A model generated the notes under the pieces. That model was given only the letters and a program-made list of their open reading frames with translations, had not been told where the DNA came from and made no database searches. From Moesziomyces globuligerus (Eukaryota > Basidiomycota > Ustilaginomycetes > Ustilaginales > Ustilaginaceae), in contig JARVLF010000004.1 in NCBI GenBank assembly GCA_030849465.1, positions 124,001 through 188,000 of the forward strand: 64,000 bases of DNA, read 5' to 3'. Below, piece by piece: positions 36,577-47,143 of the stretch; the first letter of the stretch is position 1, and every line of letters begins with the position of its first letter. Position numbers and translations under genes: made by a program.

Positions 36577-38286
36577 CTACGGCTTGAGCGGGAGGTCAGC
36601 GAGGCAAGGTGCGTTGAACAGGCGTCCGGTCCAGGCGCCGCGCGCGGTGGGAATCGCCACGTAGAGCCAGAGCAAGAGGTTGGCAATGACAAAGGCGGTG
36701 TAGGTGATCTTGAGGGCGAGGCTGTCGAGTTCGATGGCGAGGCGTGCGGTGCAGATGGCGAGGCTCGCGAACGGGAAGGTGAGACCCCACCAGCCCATGT
36801 TGAAGCCGAGTTTGCCGTGGCTGAGCTCGCGGACGATGGTGAAGACGCCGATGGCGAGCCACCAGATGCCGAGGCCGAACAGCAGCATGGCCGAGATGAG
36901 CCCCGCGCCGTAGAGTGCCTGACCCACCGAGAAGAGCTGCGGTACGCCCGACGACGATGCAGGCGTGGCGATGGCGGGGAAGAGATGCAGCGCCACACGC
37001 CCCAGATGCAGGCACGCCTCGCCGCCCTGACCGCACGGACCGAGCGGGAGGAAGACCGAGATGATCACGTCGCGCGGCGGGCTCTTGAACAGCAGTAGGC
37101 GCTGGAAGTACAACACCTGGATCAACAGCGCCAGCGGTAGCCCGATCCCCAGCACCAGATAGCTCACCACCATGATGGTAAATGCGTAGGTGGGATAGTC
37201 GTGCATGAGGATCTCTGCCAGCACGCTCCCCGTCGCCGCAGCCGTGATGGGCGGCACGATCGGCAGCAAGAGCGCCGCAGTGATGCCTTCAAAGTAGTGC
37301 TTCTGGTAGGTCATCATGCTGAACGGGACGCCGATGCTGATCAGCAGACTCAGCGCCGTCGCGCCCCACCACAGCCCGCTCGCTGCGAGCGCAAAGCCAA
37401 GCCCCAGACCGAACTCGGTGGTGCCGAGCTGGGCGATGCCGCTGATGATGGTGATGAGGCCCATGGGCAGCGTGCCGAGGAACATGGACTTTTGCGGATG
37501 CTTGATGGTGAGCGGCAGCACCTCGGGGTACATGACGTAGCGCGCTAGAAACGCGCACACAAACACCACAAAGATCGCGATGTCGCCCAGCAGGAAGCAC
37601 AGCGCCGGCCATCGTAGACCCGCGTGCATCGAGGGCCAGGGAAGCAGATTCAGCAGCGTGGCGATCACGCCCGTACCCATGGTCACCGAGAACCAGGAGG
37701 GCGTGAAATGCAGCACGCGCTCCTTGATCCCGTGCCGCCGCATCGGCTTGCCGTCGTCGCCCACCATCTTGATGCGCTCCGGCTCGGTCCGTGTCGTCTC
37801 GGTCCGCTCGCTCGTGCCGCTCTGCCCACTGCTCTGTTGACCCTGCGCAGCTTGCGCAGCTTGCGCAGCTTGCGCTGCCTTTTCCGAGTCCGCCGTTCGC
37901 GCCAGCTCGTCGGCTCGCTGTCGGATGCTGGAGCGCGACACGCCCGCGGCGGGTTTGCGCTTCTTGTCCGCCTTTCGTCCCGAAAGATGGCGCCGCCGAA
38001 TGAGCAGCGGGATCAGCCTCGTGCGCAGCGCCCGACCACTGCTCCTCTCCTCGTCCTTGTTCGAGGACGGCGGGGGGATGTCGGCTTCGCCCGTCAGCAC
38101 GCGCGTGAGGCGCTGGCCGTACGACTCGGCCTGCTCCATCGCATACTCGTCCTCGTCGGCCGTACCTGCCTCTGGATCGCTCGACATCGGAGCTGATGCG
38201 CGATCATGTGAAACGGCAGCCAGTACATCTTGCTGCGGCTCGAGCCCGGGCGCATCCTGATACACCGCATCCCGGTCGGACGTCAT
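36577..38286 (-). CDS. SSU1: SSU1-like sulfite efflux pump, tellurite-resistance/dicarboxylate transporter (SLAC1) family (569 aa)
   Basis: The frame is open to 38580. ATG 38286 (MTSDRDAVYQDAPG) is preferred because the upstream part is not protein-like. A cytosolic N-terminus of about 190 residues has acidic and Arg/Lys-rich parts and a 12-residue AAQ repeat. It is followed by about ten hydrophobic segments, starting HFTPSWFSVTMGTGVIATLL, the family signature. LGTLPMGLITIISGIAQL, FGLGIWWLAIGVFTIVREL and FNMGWWGLTFPFASLAI also match fungal Ssu1. Ssu1 exports sulfite across the plasma membrane and protects against sulfite from cysteine catabolism. A malate-transporter relative (Mae1) is the alternative; the LGPCGQGGEACLHLG stretch favours Ssu1. 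Confidence 0.9.
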   Translation of the reverse strand: MTSDRDAVYQDAPGLEPQQDVLAAVSHDRASAPMSSDPEAGTADEDEYAMEQAESYGQRLTRVLTGEADIPPPSSNKDEERSSGRALRTRLIPLLIRRRHLSGRKADKKRKPAAGVSRSSIRQRADELARTADSEKAAQAAQAAQAAQGQQSSGQSGTSERTETTRTEPERIKMVGDDGKPMRRHGIKERVLHFTPSWFSVTMGTGVIATLLNLLPWPSMHAGLRWPALCFLLGDIAIFVVFVCAFLARYVMYPEVLPLTIKHPQKSMFLGTLPMGLITIISGIAQLGTTEFGLGLGFALAASGLWWGATALSLLISIGVPFSMMTYQKHYFEGITAALLLPIVPPITAAATGSVLAEILMHDYPTYAFTIMVVSYLVLGIGLPLALLIQVLYFQRLLLFKSPPRDVIISVFLPLGPCGQGGEACLHLGRVALHLFPAIATPASSSGVPQLFSVGQALYGAGLISAMLLFGLGIWWLAIGVFTIVRELSHGKLGFNMGWWGLTFPFASLAICTARLAIELDSLALKITYTAFVIANLLLWLYVAIPTARGAWTGRLFNAPCLADLPLKP

Positions 38287-38848
38287 TGCTCCTGCCTGAG
38301 TCCTTGCGGTGGAAAGGGACGGTTGGGATGAGTAGGTTGGAGTGACGGCAGTTGGATCGCCGGAGAGCGTGTTCAGGATTTGCGCATCTTCTATATCCGC
38401 GACCGCTGACTCGACCCGTCTCTCAGCCCGGCGGCCAAACAGAAAGGGAGAGGGATGTGGCGGAATGATGGTGGGGTGACAGGTGGAGAAGGCCGACGAG
38501 TGGCCGAATTTGTTGCCGCGTTCGGCGGCAGCGGCCAAATCAACAGGCGCGCGCGCGTCTATTCCCGCCTTCCTCCACACTCCTCACCTCGCTCGGCCTT
38601 GAAGCCGTGGCTTCAACTCGCAAGCTGTTAGGTTGGCTCGCCAACCGGCGCCTGCTTTGCTCATCGAGATGCCGCCACCTTCAGCCGCTCCTGCGCTAAG
38701 GCTCCTTCGGCCCGACGGGGTCACTGTCACTGCCAACGGTGTCTCACTCAGACCTTGGAGTCCCACAGACGGCAAGGATATCGCGAGAACAAATTCGATT
38801 GATCCAGACAACTACACCTGCACTTGGAAACCTTTGCTGACGGCGCGC
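38287..38848. other. SSU1 upstream region and 3' flank of the acyl-CoA dehydrogenase gene
   Basis: 562 bp. The left part up to 38580 is open in the SSU1 frame but has no protein-like features, so it is treated as leader. No clear motif cluster was seen. Confidence 0.4.
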
Positions 38849-40237
38849 TTAGAGGTGAGACTTGAGGCCGTTCTTGGCGAGGAGAGCGTCCGAGATGGCG
38901 TTGGTCTTGTTGAGTCTGTCCCAGACCTCGGGGGCTCTGCGGAGCTCGCGCTTTCCGAGCTGCTGGAGGTGGACCTCGTCGGGGCCGTCGGCGTACCTGA
39001 GCGTCCTGAGCTGGGCCCAGGCGTAGGCGAGGATGGTATCTTGGGAGACGCCCTCTGCGCCGTGGGCCTGCATGGAGGCGTCGAGCACCTCGAGCGCGGC
39101 GTTGACGACGGCGACCTTGCTCATGCCGATCTCGCGCATGGCGCCCTTTGCGTCGGTCTTGTCGATCATGTTGGCGGCCGAGAGGACGAGGAGGCGGCTC
39201 TGCTCGATCTTGATGCGTGCCCAGGCGATGTTGGCGATGACGGTGCCGTGTTCGGAGAGCATCTTGCCAAACGCGCGCTTGCGCTGATCGGTGGCGCGCG
39301 CGAGCATGAGGTCGAGCGCACGCTCCGCCGTACCGATGGTGCGCATGCAGTGGTGGATGCGGCCGGGACCCAGACGGCCCTGGATGATCTCAAAGCCGCG
39401 ACCCCAGCCGAGGACGAGGTTGCCGAGCGGCACGCGCACGTTTTCGTAGATCACCTCGCAGTGGCCCTCGGGCGCATCGTCGTAGCCAAACACGGTCATC
39501 GGACGGACGACCTTGACGCCGGGAGCGTTGGCGGGGACAATGACGAGACTCTGCTGCGCGTGCGAGTTGGAGTTTTCGGGATCCGACTTGCCCATGACGA
39601 GGTGGACGGCGCATCGCGGGTCTCCGGCGCCCGAGATCCACCACTTGTGGCCGTTGATGACAATCTCGTTGCCCTCCTGGCGGATCGAGGTGCGGATGTT
39701 GGTGGCGTCGGACGAGGCGATGAAGCGCTCGGTCATGGCGAAGGCGGAGCGGATCTCACCGTTGAGCAGCGGCGTGAGCCAGGTCTGCTTCTGCTGCGCG
39801 TTGCCGTACTTGGCAAACACCTCCATGTTGCCCGTGTCGGGCGCAGCGCAGTTGAGCGACTCGGAGGCAAAGTGCGAGCAGCGACCGGTCATCTCGGCGA
39901 TCACCGCGTACTCGAGGTTGGTGAGCGGCGAGCCGACATCCGGGTAGTGCTTGCCGGAGAGGAAGAGGTTCCAGAGGCCCTGTGCCTTTGCCTTCTTCTT
40001 GAGCTGCTCGACGACCTCGGGCACGGCCTTCCAGCGCTTGGCGGGGTCGGTCGAGACCTGCGCATGGTAGAGCTTCTCGGCGGGGATGCACTCGTCGACG
40101 ATGAAGCGGATGACCTTGACGAGCGTCTCCTTGCCAAATGCGCTGAACTTGTCCTCGATGAAGGTCCAGGTGCCGGCGCCAATGTAGTTCTTGATGAGCT
40201 CGTCGCCACCGAGGCTGGCAGGAAGTACCGTCGACAT
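38849..40237 (-). CDS. Acyl-CoA dehydrogenase, ACAD10/11-like, with PTS1-type C-terminus (462 aa)
   Basis: A flavoprotein that introduces the alpha-beta double bond in acyl-CoA thioesters. Visible motifs are GLWNLFLSGKHYPDVGSPLT, SAFAMTERFIASSDATNIRT (FAD/substrate loop), GHKWWISGAGDPRC, GPGRIHHCMRTIGTAERALD and RTLRYADGPDEVHLQQLGK near the C-terminus. These are characteristic of the ACAD10/ACAD11 group rather than short- or medium-chain enzymes. The last three residues are SHL, a recognised variant of the peroxisomal PTS1 signal. There is no presequence at the N-terminus (MSTVLPASLGGDEL). Peroxisomal beta-oxidation is therefore likelier than mitochondrial, by inference. Confidence 0.93.
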   Translation of the reverse strand: MSTVLPASLGGDELIKNYIGAGTWTFIEDKFSAFGKETLVKVIRFIVDECIPAEKLYHAQVSTDPAKRWKAVPEVVEQLKKKAKAQGLWNLFLSGKHYPDVGSPLTNLEYAVIAEMTGRCSHFASESLNCAAPDTGNMEVFAKYGNAQQKQTWLTPLLNGEIRSAFAMTERFIASSDATNIRTSIRQEGNEIVINGHKWWISGAGDPRCAVHLVMGKSDPENSNSHAQQSLVIVPANAPGVKVVRPMTVFGYDDAPEGHCEVIYENVRVPLGNLVLGWGRGFEIIQGRLGPGRIHHCMRTIGTAERALDLMLARATDQRKRAFGKMLSEHGTVIANIAWARIKIEQSRLLVLSAANMIDKTDAKGAMREIGMSKVAVVNAALEVLDASMQAHGAEGVSQDTILAYAWAQLRTLRYADGPDEVHLQQLGKRELRRAPEVWDRLNKTNAISDALLAKNGLKSHL

Positions 40238-41443
40238 GATGCGTGTGTATGCGGTGAGGGGTGGGGTGAGGTGAGGGGAAGGGTTGGGGGACTTGTGGTT
40301 GGGAAGAAGAAAAAGGATGGGGAGAAGGTAGCGTACGGTAGTACTTGTAGCGGAGGAGTGTTTGCGTTGCGCGTTGGACGTTGGGGCTTGACCGGATGAG
40401 GTCCGGGAAGCAACTTGTCCGGGGATGGACCGGAAAGCAGCCGTCTCTGTCTTGGACTGGGCTCAGCTGGCGTGTGCGCGAGGCGAGGCAGGCGGCGGCG
40501 GCGGCGGCAACGGCAACGGCAAAAATTGGAATTTGTGGGGTTGTTCGCTCCCCTCGCCACCCCACGTTGGACGTTGGGATTTCTCTTTGATTTTCTGCCT
40601 TTGCTGGGCTTGGCACAAGGCGCGGTGGCAAGCGCGGCCAAGAAATCCACGCTGGCGCGCTGCTTCGGCTCTGGACCGGCTCGACGCGCGCGGCCCAAGT
40701 GCAATGCAGTAGCCGGTCGTCCGGCAATGCCCACTGTTCGACCTCGCTCGAGCTCTACCCCGCGACTGCCGCTCGAGCTGCACTGCATGCTTCGACGAGC
40801 AGAGCGCTTCTGCACCGCACGCATGCCATCAGTGTCTCGGATGCAGAAAGCAGCCTCGGTGTCTTCGCAATGTGCGCCATCCAAACACGGTATCCGGGCA
40901 CAGTGGTCACGACCAAGACACCCGTCGCTCAAGCCTTCGAGAGCCGGCGATACGAGGCCTTGGACGAAAGAGCCGCTTTTCGTACTTGCGTACAGGCAAC
41001 CGAGGTGGGAGGCTAGCGTTCGGCGCGGTCGTGCCAGGGCAGCAGCGGTGCGTGCTCCAGGTGGGGCGCCTCGGGTGGAGAAAGCTGCAAGCGGCGGAAA
41101 AACCCTGGGTGCGCGGGCGAGCACTTGGATTGCTTAGCGTCAGTCGCTGTGCGTCGTGGGAAGCTGTGGGTTCGGGACGTTGACGCCGAAGAGTACCCAT
41201 GCGGCTCGATCCAGCCGCCCCTCCCATCATCGTTAGGTGGTGACCGCCGCCGATCAGGGACGGATCGAGTCCAACGTGTGGTCAGGCGCATGGGCTAACT
41301 TAAGGTGGGACCCTTGGAACCCTTGGAACTCTGGAACTCTGGAACCCTGGGATGGCATTCGGCCGGGTTCGGACTTAGAGTAATCTGCTTGCGGTTGGAT
41401 TGCCGGGAGCAAGAGGGCGACGCGTGTCGAGCTTACGACAGCC

Positions 41444-41475
<32 letters not shown>

Positions 41476-41709
41476 CCAGTGTTTGAATTTGTGCGCAAGA
41501 ACCTCCACCTCAGCCTTGATTTTTGGTTGGGCGCTCAATGCAAACGACTGAGCTTCGCCTGCTTCCACACTCCCACCATCCGATCCGATCCGATCCGATC
41601 CAGCGAGCTCGTGATTCCACATTATATCGAATGCGACGCTGACGCATCGAGCGTCGAGGAGGGGGTGACGACCTGACAACAACACACCGACACCGAACGA
41701 GGAGGCGCC
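40238..41709. other. Divergent intergenic region between the acyl-CoA dehydrogenase and WLM genes
   Basis: 1.47 kb without a recognisable gene. The left edge (40250-40380) is purine-rich. On the right are (CAG)9 at 41447-41473 and CCGAT/GATCC tandem copies at 41578-41601. Frames of up to 400 codons through this region are continuations of antisense frames and are not accepted. Confidence 0.45.
41447..41473 (+). repeat. (CAG)9 trinucleotide repeat
   Basis: Nine perfect CAG units, non-coding as annotated, 237 bp upstream of the WLM-protease ATG. Confidence 0.9.
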
Positions 41710-42708
41710 ATGGAGAGCTTCTCTCTGGAGGTGGTGCATCGGAAGCAGTCGCATGCGGTGGCGGGACTGACGCGCGACACCACGCTTGCGGAGCTGCGAG
41801 AGGCGATCGAGTCGCGAACGTACGTGGCTACAGATAAGCAGAAACTGCTCGTGCCACGGACCGCCGGTGTCGCCGACCTGAACAGCGCCGGAGATGCCAG
41901 CAGCGACGCGCGGACGCTCGGCGATGTAGGCCTGGCGGACAAGCGCGAGGTCAAGCTGACGGTGCTCGGGCCGTCGTCGGTCGAGCTGGAGCGGCTGTAC
42001 CAAGACGAGGCCGAGATGTCCAAGCGCAATGCGCCGCGTCAGCTCCATCCGAGTCTGCTTCGCGGCAGCCGACCGCGCAACACGACGCAACCGGGTGCAA
42101 CCTTGTCGCCGTTTGGAACGATCCAGGCGCATCCGACCACGTCGCCCTCCTCGCCGCTGCACGCCAAGGTGGTGGAGTACCTTAGGCGTCTGAGCCAAGA
42201 TGCGGGCATCCGACACATCTGCGCGCTCCATCAGCTGCGTGTGGGCGTGCTGACCGAGCTGCTCCCCTGGGAGCATCCGGGCCTGCTCGGACTCAACGAG
42301 AATGCGGGGCAGAGGATCCTTCTGCGCATCCGGACCGACGACGCCGAGGGCTTCCGCGACTACAAGACGACGAGGAAGGTGCTGGTGCACGAGCTCGCGC
42401 ACAACAGGGTGGCCGACCACCCGCCCGAGTTCAAGATCCTCAACAGCAAGCTCAATGCGCAGATCGAGCAGTTTGAACGCGGACAGAGCGACGGAGAGCA
42501 CCGGCTCGTCGACGGCGAGTTCTACCAGCCGCAAGCCGCGACAGTAGCGCAGGGCGGAAGCTACAGGCTCGGTGGCGACGGACAGGGTGGCGGCGACGCA
42601 AGCGCAGACGAACGGCGCCAACGCATCCTCGCCGCGACGCTGCGTCGGCTCGAGCGCGAAGAACACGAGATCGAACGGAGCTGCGGCAGCGCCTCCAAGC
42701 CCAGCTAG
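41710..42708 (+). CDS. Ubiquitin-like / WLM-domain metalloprotease fusion (332 aa)
   Basis: Residues about 1-85 look like a ubiquitin-like fold (FSLEVVHRKQSHAVAGLTRD, then TLAELREAIESRTYV and KREVKLTVLGPSS). After a linker, the WLM (Wss1-like metalloprotease) domain contains AGIRHICALHQLRVGVLTEL, LLGLNENAGQRILLRIR and the zinc site VHELAHNRVADHPPEFKILN, an HExxH with a third His six residues on. UBL-WLM fusions are known in fungi and plants and are thought to act on ubiquitin/SUMO- or DNA-protein conjugates, as Wss1 does. The C-terminus is basic/acidic coiled (RRLEREEHEIERS) and no SHP or SIM motif is certain. Substrates are inferred from family only. Confidence 0.88.
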   Translation: MESFSLEVVHRKQSHAVAGLTRDTTLAELREAIESRTYVATDKQKLLVPRTAGVADLNSAGDASSDARTLGDVGLADKREVKLTVLGPSSVELERLYQDEAEMSKRNAPRQLHPSLLRGSRPRNTTQPGATLSPFGTIQAHPTTSPSSPLHAKVVEYLRRLSQDAGIRHICALHQLRVGVLTELLPWEHPGLLGLNENAGQRILLRIRTDDAEGFRDYKTTRKVLVHELAHNRVADHPPEFKILNSKLNAQIEQFERGQSDGEHRLVDGEFYQPQAATVAQGGSYRLGGDGQGGGDASADERRQRILAATLRRLEREEHEIERSCGSASKPS

Positions 42709-43577
42709 AAGCGCAATCCCCTGCGCGCACAGATTGCTGTATTTGTACCATCTAGACCATTGTACTTGCTCAGTTACCTCCAACTAATGCCATCGACTGA
42801 CTCCAAGGCTGCCGTGTTGCTCGGCACGGGAGGGAAGGCTTGCATCGCCGGATTGATCGTCGGATCGGTGGCACATCGGGCTCGAGACCGGCGTAGAATC
42901 GCCAGAGCTGCGTTTCGGTTTCGAGACCAACACCACGCAGCTTAGTGGACCTCGAAAGGCGATTTTCCCAAAGTTGGAATTTAGGCGCGGGCTTGCTGCG
43001 AGGACGTGCACGGGTTCTAGCTGCGATGCTGCGATGCTGTGCTGTGCTGGCTCGGCCAAAGAGCCGTGCGGCGGCGCGCGTCGACTAGGCACAACAACAA
43101 CACACAAGCAACACGCCGCCGTCGGGCTTGCCGAGGCAGGGCAGTGCAGCCCCGACTCGAGAGCACCGCTTTTGGCCTCGAGCCCCATCCGACGCCCTAA
43201 GCCACAGGATGTGGCTCGCTCAAAGCACAGCGATTGGCGATCGAGATGCACGATCGATTTCAGATTGCAAGAGCAGTGCGAGAAAGCCAAGAGAGACGAG
43301 TGAGACAAGCAGAAAGAGAAAGAGAAAGAGAAAGAGAGCGACACGGCCCAGGCGTCGACGGCTTACTGTACGGTACAGTATTCCAACGGGCGCCGCTACA
43401 CGACGCATCCGATTCCACTTTGCCAGCCGAGCCACGCCCAAAGCCGTCTCCACCTCGCCCTCTCGCTCGGCTCCACCTTTGCTCCGCCACCATCATCATC
43501 ACCACTTCCAGCGCTGCTCCGTCGCATGCCTGCATAGACTCGCATCACCCGCTCGCCCGCTCGCCCGCTCGCCCGCC
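42709..43577. other. Upstream region of the FIC1-like gene
   Basis: 869 bp. It contains a GAAAGA tandem (43311-43338) and three exact copies of the octamer GCTCGCCC (43551-43574) ending directly before the start codon at 43578. The reading frame is open upstream of the ATG but has no conserved content. Confidence 0.5.
43551..43574 (+). repeat. (GCTCGCCC)3 abutting the FIC1-like start codon
   Basis: Three perfect 8-bp units, followed by GCC and then ATG at 43578. They therefore lie in the immediate 5' UTR. Confidence 0.85.
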
Positions 43578-45707
43578 ATGCCGTCCTCGCCTTCGGAGCC
43601 CGTCCACAAGGGCACGCTCGTCTGCGTCGTCCTCAAGGCCCGCAACCTCCCCAACAAGAAGTCCATCGGCAAGCAGGATCCCTACACCGTCCTCAGCATG
43701 GGCACCGAACAGCAAAAGACAAGACCCGACAAGCGCGGCGGTCAGCATCCCACCTGGGACGAGCAGCTCCACTTTGAGATCTACGAAGACATGGAAGACG
43801 CGCTCGCAAAGCAGCCCTCCTCGGCCTCGGCCTCCGCCTCCAAGTCGGCCACGCCAAAGCAAAAGGGCGGCAAAAAGGTGCTCAAGGTCGCCTGCTACGC
43901 CGACGACAGCAAGGAGCCCGAGTTCATCGGAGAGGGCCTCGTCGATCTCACAGACACGCTCAAGACCGGCGAGTTCGACGAGTGGGTCACCATCAAGGCC
44001 AAGGATCGCTATGCCGGCGAGGTCTACCTCGAGCTCACCTTCTACTCGTCGGCCGCTCCGCCCAAGAAGCGCAAGCCCTCGGCAAAGCCTCTCCTCTCGG
44101 GCACAGATACCTACGGTGGCGCCGGCACCTTCCAGCGCATCGACGACCTCGCTGACGCCTCTAACCCGCCTGCTGCACCACCGAAGCCAGCCAAGGGCGT
44201 CGCCGATCATCCTCCCATCCCCGCATCCATGCGTCCCGGAGGCGCGGCTGCTTCGGCGCCCAACTCGCACGGCCGCATGTCTAGCAGCATGTCCACCTCC
44301 AGCCTCGCCTCGTCGCTCCACCGACCCACCGGCTCGCTCTCCCACTCGCAGACCATGCACGACCTCGGCGCCAACACCATCCGCCCCAGCTCCTCGCTCG
44401 CCAACCTCGACGCCTACACCCCCGCCTACGCCCCCGCAAGCATCTCGCGCTCTACCAGCCCCGTGCCCCCCTCCTCCTACCACTCGGCGGCTCCTTCCCA
44501 CGCCTCCTCCGTCGCTCCCGTCGCTTCCTCCGCCGCTGCTGCGGACTCGTCTCGTCGGAACAGCTTTGTGGCGCCGATGCCGTCCGAGTACGGCCACGCC
44601 GTGACGCCGTCCGCCTCGTACTATGCGCACCACTCGCTCACGCCATCGCAGAGCCACCACGCCCTCGCTGCGAGTCAGCCGGCCGAGGGCGACGATCGCT
44701 ATGCTACCATCCGTCCGGCTGTTGTCGGGCAGCAGCACCAGGCGCCGTATGCCATGCCGCGATCGCACTCGGTATCGCACGTCTCGGCATACGCCCAGAT
44801 GCCCCAGCCCGACTACGGACCGGATCAGCTCGCGCACTCCATGGGCACCATGAGCTTCCATGGCCAGACGCCGTCGCAGCCCGATAAGCCGTTGCCGGGC
44901 CCGGCGCATGAGGAGCGGCCGCCCCAGTCGCATATCTACCAGGCGCCTGCGCATCTCGCCTCGCTGTATACGCCGCCGCCGCCGCAGCAGCAGGTGCAGA
45001 GGCCTGTGTCGCCTGCGGCTCGGCCGACTTCGGCGCTCTCGCAATACAGCACCAGTCCGGCGGCTCAGCATGCGCCCTCGGTGGTCGGTGCCCAGCCGTA
45101 CTACCAGCAGGTGCCGCCGGCGCAGACCCCGCAGCCTCATCCGGGCTATTTGGGTCAGCCTCAGCCAGCGTCGGGGAGGGCGCAGTCACCAGGGGTGCAG
45201 TATACGCCGATTCAATCGCCGTACAGTCAACCACCACCGCAGCAGCCGCAGTCGCAGCCGCAGCAACAGCATGTGCCGAGGCCGTTGCCGTCGACACAGA
45301 CGGTGGCAGTTGCGGCGGGGGCGACGGGTCAGTCGGCATATGCGTCGCATCTGTACCAGCCGGTACAGCAGCCCTCGCCACCTCCGGCGCACGCGCATTC
45401 GCAGAGTTACTCGCAGGCGAGCTGGCAGGGTCCCCCGCCAGCGACGGTGCAGGCTGCGCCGGGCCATGCGGCGGCGAATGGAGCGGGTATGACGCATTCG
45501 GTCTCGAGCGGATATTTATACACCCAGCCCGTGCAGGCCGTGCAGGCCGAGGGTTGGACACCACAGCGTTCTCCATCGCCTCTACCGCCTATCCCCACCC
45601 AATCAAGTCAGGCCTTCTACCCGAACCAGCACTACCAACCCCCTCCGCAACCTCAACAGTACTACACCCCTCAGTCCTATCAACCTCCTCCTCAACACTA
45701 CCACCAC

Positions 45708-45742
<35 letters not shown>

Positions 45743-45827
45743 GCAGTATGCGGTGCCAGCGTCGATGTCGACGTCGCATTCGTCATCGTTGCTCTACCAG
45801 TCACACCAGTACCACCAGCAGCACTAG
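43578..45827 (+). CDS. FIC1: C2-domain cytokinesis protein, FIC1/INN1-like (749 aa)
   Basis: A single N-terminal C2 domain (about 10-165) reads GTLVCVVLKARNLPNKKS, KQDPYTVLSMG, HPTWDEQLHFEIYED, LKVACYADDSKEPEFIGEGL and AGEVYLELTFYS. A basic PKKRKPSAKP segment follows, then about 570 disordered residues rich in Pro, Ser, Gln and Tyr with several PxxP sites. A polyGln run coded by mixed CAA/CAG lies near 715. Yeast Inn1 and fission-yeast Fic1 have the same plan, with a C2 domain plus PxxP tail that binds SH3 domains of Hof1/Cyk3/Cdc15 at the division ring to drive membrane ingression. ATG 43578 is chosen because the conserved domain starts ten residues later. Function is inferred from domain plan. 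It is convergent with CWC21, 101 bp apart. Confidence 0.85.
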
Positions 45828-45928
45828 AATTTCGAGCGCACAATAAAGGGTATGCAACAGCCACCGTACCACCGTATGCCGTAGGTGCGTGCGAGTGTGG
45901 ATTGAGGACCGCGCGAGCAGGAGTGGGT

Positions 45929-47143
45929 TTACAGACCGGGTGGACGCGTGGGCGGAGGGCCAGGAGGTGGCGCCCGCACTCCCGCACGCCTACGACTAAG
46001 ACTACGAGAACGAGAACGAGAACGACTGCGGCTACGACTGCGGCTACGAGAACGACTGCGACTGGGAGTGCGACAACGACTTCGACTGGAGAAGGAGCGA
46101 GAGTAGGAGCGAGAGCGCGAACGCGACCCACTGCTCGATGTGCTTCTCGACCTAGACCTGATGGATCTGGATCTGGACGTGGAGCGTGAGTCGGAGCGAG
46201 AGCGCGATCGGGTGCGCGTTCGACCGCGCTCCGCCACTTTGCCCCTCGACCTGCCCGTGCTCGATCCTCCCCTGCGCCCACCTCGACTGCGACTACGACT
46301 ACGACTGCGACTACGGCTACGACTACGACTGCGACTGCGGCTACGACTACGGCCGCGGGAGTCGCGCGACGAGTCCGAGTGTGAATCCGAGAGCTCGCTC
46401 TCGTACTTGCCGCGCTTTCTGGCGCGGGGCGATCTGGACCTCGACGCGGACCTGTCAGTTCTACCCTCGTCGATCCTCCTTCCACCGTCCTCTCTACGCG
46501 CGCGACCCGCCCATCCACGATCCCTCGCCCCGCTTGCGCGGTCGTGCTCGCGCTCCCTCTCTCGCCTCGCCTGCATCTGGTCCTCCCTCCTCCGCTCCCA
46601 CTCTTTCCGCCTCACCTCGTCGGCCCTCTGTCTGTCTTGGATGCGCTGCTGCTTCTTGCGCTCCTGGAGCTCGCGGTCAAACGCATCGCCCTCGCGATAC
46701 TCGCCGCCCACGCCGACCGCCGAAGCGAAGCGACGATCGTCGTGCTGCTTGGCCTCGGCCAGCCTGTGCGTCTCGCCTGCGCGGAGCCGACTCGCCTCGT
46801 GCTTCGAAATCACCCTCGCCGCCTCGGCACTGCGCTGCTGCTCGAGTTCGGCGGTGAGCTGCGCGCGCAGCGCAGCCACCTGACGCTCGATCTCGTCGTC
46901 GGCGACGTCGTCGTCTTCGAGCTGGACGCGCATCTCCATGCATCGCACCTCGACGCGGCGCTTGCGCTCGTGCTCGAGGATCGCCGCGTCCGGCTGCGTG
47001 TGTCGCACATCCGCCGAGGCTGGCGCCGAGCGTTGGCTCTTGTCGAACGGATTGTCGCGCGGCCGGAAGTCGGAGAGGTTGCGTTGCACGTAGCCGTTGG
47101 TACCCGTACCACGTGCCGTCTTGAGGCCGATCCCGTTGTACAT
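45929..47143 (-). CDS. CWF21: CWC21/CWF21-like spliceosome protein with long RS domain (404 aa)
   Basis: The start at ATG 47143 gives [20 protein letters not shown], the invariant N-terminal motif of the Cwc21/SRRM2 family, which contacts the spliceosome core near Prp8 and Snu114. Upstream in-frame codons are not family-like and are left out. A cwf21-domain helix follows ([35 protein letters not shown]), then an Arg/Glu/Lys-rich coil. From about residue 235 to the end is a very long Arg-Ser repeat domain coded by near-perfect 6-bp units (46020-46380). The RS tail makes the protein closer to metazoan SRRM2/SRm300 than to short yeast Cwc21 (135 aa). The C-terminus is Pro-rich ([14 protein letters not shown]). 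Confidence 0.9.
   Translation of the reverse strand: MYNGIGLKTARGTGTNGYVQRNLSDFRPRDNPFDKSQRSAPASADVRHTQPDAAILEHERKRRVEVRCMEMRVQLEDDDVADDEIERQVAALRAQLTAELEQQRSAEAARVISKHEASRLRAGETHRLAEAKQHDDRRFASAVGVGGEYREGDAFDRELQERKKQQRIQDRQRADEVRRKEWERRREDQMQARREREREHDRASGARDRGWAGRARREDGGRRIDEGRTDRSASRSRSPRARKRGKYESELSDSHSDSSRDSRGRSRSRSRSRSRSRSRSRSRSRSRGGRRGGSSTGRSRGKVAERGRTRTRSRSRSDSRSTSRSRSIRSRSRSTSSSGSRSRSRSYSRSFSSRSRCRTPSRSRSRSRSRSRSRSRSRSRSLSRRRAGVRAPPPGPPPTRPPGL
46010..46380. repeat. RS-coding hexamer repeats within CWC21
   Basis: Degenerate tandem units of the CGACTA/CGACTG type on the + strand encode (RS)n on the minus strand. The array is densest at 46281-46360. Confidence 0.8.

Noticed and set aside
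38633..40399. 588-codon + frame opposite the acyl-CoA dehydrogenase
   Set aside because: Antisense shadow; no recognisable domain and composition dominated by Gly/Val/Leu/Asp.
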